Shown piece after piece: positions 5,409-7,967 of a DNA stretch of 7,967 nucleotides. Positions within the stretch are counted from its first letter, which is position 1. Each line of letters starts with the position of its first letter. The DNA is from Rubritepida sp. (lineage in GTDB: Bacteria; Pseudomonadota; Alphaproteobacteria; Acetobacterales; Acetobacteraceae). Below the pieces are notes generated by a model. That model saw only the letters and a list, made by a program, of their open reading frames with translations, was not told where the DNA came from and did not search any database. Location: NCBI GenBank assembly GCA_022843345.1, contig JALHNW010000070.1:1-7967 (forward strand). The letters are read 5' to 3'. Position numbers and translations under genes: made by a program.

Positions 5409-5542
5409 TCACCACGCATTGGCTGCACGTCGCCCTGTCCTGGGCCTCCGCGCTGGGGCTCTTCGCCGTGCTGGGCGGCATGGCGCTGGCGCGGCACCGC
5501 GCCGCGAAGCGCGCGCTGGACGCGCTGGAAAGACGCACATGA
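5405..5542 (+). CDS. ccmD: Heme exporter subunit CcmD
   Basis: A 45-residue membrane protein: a short N-terminus (MITTHW), one hydrophobic helix (about residues 7-29), then a basic tail (ARHRAAKRALDALERRT). This is the standard CcmD layout, with the tail in the cytoplasm. CcmD holds the CcmABC complex to CcmE and is needed for release of heme-loaded CcmE. It begins at a GTG that overlaps the ccmC stop (GTGA, 5405-5408), with GGAGG at 5395-5399 five bases upstream, and its TGA overlaps the ccmE start. The assignment rests on size, topology and position, since CcmD sequences are poorly conserved. Confidence 0.88.
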   Translation: MITTHWLHVALSWASALGLFAVLGGMALARHRAAKRALDALERRT

Positions 5543-6036
5543 CCCGCAAGAAGCGCCGCCTCTACATCCTCCTCCTCTGCGCCCTGGGGCTGGGCTCGGC
5601 CACGGCGCTGACGCTGACGGCGTTCCAGGACAACCTGGTGTTCTTCCGCTCGCCCTCCGACATCGCGGAGCAGCGCCCGCCCGAGGGCCGCGCCTTCCGC
5701 CTGGGCGGGCTGGTGGAATCGGGCAGCGTGGAGCGGGGCGGCGAATATGCCGGCCGCCCGGCCATCCGCTTCGCGGTGACGGACGGCGCCAACCGCATCC
5801 CCGTGGTGTTCACCGGCGTGCTGCCCGATCTGTTCCGCGAGGGCCAGGGCGTGGTGACGCAGGGCGTGCTGGGCACGGACGGCGTGTTCCGCGCCCGCGA
5901 GGTGCTGGCCCGCCACGACGAGACCTACATGCCACCCGAGGTGGCCGACGCGCTGAAGCGCTCCGGCCATTGGAACCCGGCGCAGGGCGCGCCGCCCCCG
6001 GCGGCGGAATGGAACACGGCGAGGCCCAGGTCATGA
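5539..6036 (+). CDS. ccmE: Heme chaperone CcmE
   Basis: Periplasmic, membrane-anchored heme chaperone that takes heme from CcmC and delivers it to the CcmF/H ligase. The 165 residues begin with MTRKKRRL, a basic cytoplasmic start, followed by one membrane anchor (about 8-28). The OB-fold domain includes NLVFFRSPSDI (32-42), FRLGGLVESGSV (53-64), and VVFTGVLPDLFREGQGVV (89-106). The heme-linking His126 lies in LARHDETYMPPEV, with Tyr130 as the axial ligand, so this is the normal HxxxY form and not the CxxxY variant. A Pro/Ala-rich flexible tail follows, as usual. The ATG at 5539 overlaps the ccmD stop (ATGA). Confidence 0.97.
   Translation: MTRKKRRLYILLLCALGLGSATALTLTAFQDNLVFFRSPSDIAEQRPPEGRAFRLGGLVESGSVERGGEYAGRPAIRFAVTDGANRIPVVFTGVLPDLFREGQGVVTQGVLGTDGVFRAREVLARHDETYMPPEVADALKRSGHWNPAQGAPPPAAEWNTARPRS
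6021..6024 (+). promoter_or_regulatory. Ribosome binding site that decides the ccmF start
   Basis: GAGG lies eight bases before ATG 6033. An in-frame ATG at 6009 would add eight polar residues and has no comparable site, while relatives start with MIPELGHFAL, matching 6033. Confidence 0.5.
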
Positions 6037-7967
6037 TTCCCGAGCTCGGGCATTTCGCCCTCATCCTGGCGCTGTGCCTGTCGGTCGCGCAGTCCGTGCT
6101 GCCCATGTGGGGCGCGCAGCGGGGCGACGCGCGGCTGATGGCCTCCGCGCCGCCCCTGGCCGTGGCGCAGTTCCTCGCCATCGCGGCCTCCTTCGCGGCG
6201 CTGATGTGGTCCTTCGCGGTGAACGACACCACCGTGTCCAACGTCGTCGCCAACAGCCATTCGGCCAAGCCGATGCTGTTCAAGATCACCGGCACCTGGG
6301 GCAACCACGAGGGGTCCATGATCCTGTGGGTGATGGTGCTGGCGGGCTGCTCCTTCGCCGTGGCGGGCTTCGGGCGCTCGCTGCCCTCGGCGCTGAAGGC
6401 GCGGGTCATCGCGGTGCTGGGGCTGGTCTCGCTGGGCTTCCTGGCCTTCATCCTGGCCACCTCCAACCCCTTCGCCCGGGTCTGGCCGCCGCCGCCGGAC
6501 GGGCAGGGGCTGAACCCGCTGCTGCAGGACATCGGCCTCGCCATCCATCCGCCGCTGCTCTACATCGGCTACGTCGGCTACGCCGTCACCTTCGCCTTCG
6601 CCGTCGCGGCCCTCATCGAGGGGCGGGTGGACGCCGCCTGGGGGCGCTGGGTGCGGCCCTGGTCGCTGGCCGCCTGGTCCTTCCTCACGCTCGGCATCGG
6701 CGTCGGCTCCTGGTGGGCCTATTACGAGCTGGGCTGGGGCGGCTACTGGTTCTGGGACCCGGTGGAGAACGCCTCCCTGCTGCCCTGGCTGGCGGGCGCC
6801 GCGCTGCTGCACTCGGCCGTGGTGGTGGAGAAGCGCGAGGCGCTGAAGACCTGGACGGTGCTGCTGGCGCTGCTGGCCTTCGCGCTGTCGCTGCTGGGCA
6901 CCTTCCTGGTGCGCTCGGGCGTGCTGAACTCGGTGCACGCCTTCGCCTCCGACCCCGCGCGGGGCGTGTTCATCCTCGGCCTGCTGGGGGTCTACGTCGC
7001 CGGTTCGCTGGCGCTCTTCGCGTGGCGGGCGCCGACGCTGGCGCCGGCCGGGGTCTTCGCGCCGATCTCCCGCGAAGGGGGCATCGTGCTGAACAACCTG
7101 CTGGTCTGCTCCATCACGGCGGTGGTGTTCGTGGGCACGCTGTATCCGCTGTTCCTCGACCTGCTGACGGGGCAGATGATCTCGGTCGGCCCGCCCTTCT
7201 TCAACCTCGCCACCTTCCCGCTGGCGGTGCCGCTGGTGGTGGCCATGGCGGCCGGGCCGCTCATGGCCTGGAAGCGCGCCGCACTCTGGCCGGTGCTCCA
7301 GCGGCTGTGGCTGGCGGCGCTCGCGGCGCTGCTGGCCTTCCTGCTGGCCCTCTACCTCTCGGGCGTGCAGGTGCTGCCGGCGGTGGGCTTCGCGCTGGCC
7401 GCCTGGATCATCGTGGGTGCGGCGACCGACATCCTCGACCGCTCGGGCTGGGGGCGCGCCGCGCCGCGCGTGATGCTGCACCGCGCCCTGCACCTGCCGC
7501 GCGCCGCCTGGGGCGCGGCCATCGCCCATGCGGGCGTGGGCGTGCTGGCGCTGGGCATCTCCGGCATGGGGCTGGCGACCGAGAAGCTGGTGGCGCTGAC
7601 CCCCGGCCAGTCCACCGCCTTCGCCGGGCTGGAGTGGCGGCTGGATGGGGTGCGCGACTTCGTGGGGCCGAACTTCACCTCGCGCAAGGCGACCATCACC
7701 GTGCTGCGGGACGGGCGGGTGGTGCAGGTGATGGAGCCCTCGCGCCGCTTCTTCCCCATCGGGCGCACCACGACGACGGAGACGGCCATCCGGTCGAACG
7801 GCATCAGCGACCTCTACGCCGTGATCGGCGAGGAGCGCGACAACCCCGCCACGGGCGTGCGCGAGGCGGTGCTGCGGCTGCACTGGAACTTCCTCGCGCC
7901 CTTCCTGTGGTACGGCACGGTGCTGATGGCGCTCGGCGGCGCGCTGTCGCTGAGCGACCGGCGGGTG
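6033..7967 (+). CDS. ccmF: Cytochrome c heme lyase subunit CcmF, 3'-partial
   Basis: Large polytopic protein of the System I heme ligase. It takes heme from CcmE, reduces it through its own heme b, and joins it to the CXXCH motif of apocytochrome c with CcmH. The open frame gives 645 residues and is still open at the window edge; the family is about 650-670, so only the end is missing. Visible landmarks are GTWGNHEGSM (87-96), LQDIGLAIHPPLLYIGY (164-180), the WWD region at 227-246 ending in FWDPVEN, and RSGVLNSVHAF (294-304). The four conserved His are at 172, 260, 302 and 499. By analogy with E. coli CcmF (His173, 261, 303, 491), residues 260 and 499 would hold heme b, and 172 and 302 would flank the WWD heme. 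The start overlaps the ccmE stop (ATGA, 6033-6036). Confidence 0.97.
   Translation, partial: MIPELGHFALILALCLSVAQSVLPMWGAQRGDARLMASAPPLAVAQFLAIAASFAALMWSFAVNDTTVSNVVANSHSAKPMLFKITGTWGNHEGSMILWVMVLAGCSFAVAGFGRSLPSALKARVIAVLGLVSLGFLAFILATSNPFARVWPPPPDGQGLNPLLQDIGLAIHPPLLYIGYVGYAVTFAFAVAALIEGRVDAAWGRWVRPWSLAAWSFLTLGIGVGSWWAYYELGWGGYWFWDPVENASLLPWLAGAALLHSAVVVEKREALKTWTVLLALLAFALSLLGTFLVRSGVLNSVHAFASDPARGVFILGLLGVYVAGSLALFAWRAPTLAPAGVFAPISREGGIVLNNLLVCSITAVVFVGTLYPLFLDLLTGQMISVGPPFFNLATFPLAVPLVVAMAAGPLMAWKRAALWPVLQRLWLAALAALLAFLLALYLSGVQVLPAVGFALAAWIIVGAATDILDRSGWGRAAPRVMLHRALHLPRAAWGAAIAHAGVGVLALGISGMGLATEKLVALTPGQSTAFAGLEWRLDGVRDFVGPNFTSRKATITVLRDGRVVQVMEPSRRFFPIGRTTTTETAIRSNGISDLYAVIGEERDNPATGVREAVLRLHWNFLAPFLWYGTVLMALGGALSLSDRRV

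Noticed and set aside
5925..7883. A 652-codon open frame on the minus strand opposite ccmE/ccmF
   Set aside because: It lies opposite clear ccmE and ccmF coding sequence, is dominated by Arg, Gln, Gly, His and Pro, and has no recognisable domain. It is the usual antisense shadow in high-GC DNA.

Overview
The window looks like chromosome of a high-GC alphaproteobacterium, most likely of the Acetobacteraceae or a close relative. This is inferred from strong G/C third-position bias, a TakP-like TRAP binding protein, and a System I cytochrome c maturation cluster. No rRNA, tRNA, CRISPR array, insertion sequence or phage integrase gene was seen, and no stretch over 300 bases lacks a gene or gene remnant.

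Layout. Bases 1-1035 hold the C-terminal bulk of a PQQ-dependent aldose/sorbosone dehydrogenase, whose 5' end lies outside the window. On the same strand, 1115-2197 encodes a periplasmic TRAP solute-binding protein of the DctP/TakP family. Bases 2175-3727 on the minus strand form a two-gene unit: an alpha/beta-hydrolase gene with a GHSYGG nucleophile elbow, broken by two in-frame stop codons, followed by an intact putative lipoprotein gene that starts inside its stop codon (ATGA overlap). Part of this unit has visibly lower GC and more A/T-ending codons than its flanks. Bases 3774-4516 on the minus strand carry an EVE-domain gene and a small Rieske [2Fe-2S] protein gene joined by a GTGA overlap. 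A divergent 121-base gap then separates these from ccmC-ccmD-ccmE-ccmF on the plus strand (4638 to the window end), each joined to the next by a 4-base overlap.

How the genes work together. CcmC, CcmD, CcmE and CcmF move heme to the periplasm, hold it covalently on CcmE and ligate it to apocytochrome c. The PQQ dehydrogenase and TRAP receptor are periplasmic sugar/organic-acid functions typical of this group; no TRAP membrane subunits are visible.

The most notable item is the broken hydrolase and its lipoprotein partner. Read through its two stops, the hydrolase is one continuous frame of about 300 codons: an N-terminal helical and basic module, a Pro-rich linker, and a serine-hydrolase domain with a plausible Ser-Asp-His triad. 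The arrangement of lipase-like enzyme then lipoprotein recalls effector/immunity pairs. That reading is inference; the two stops, the unbroken frame and the ATGA junction are read directly from the sequence.
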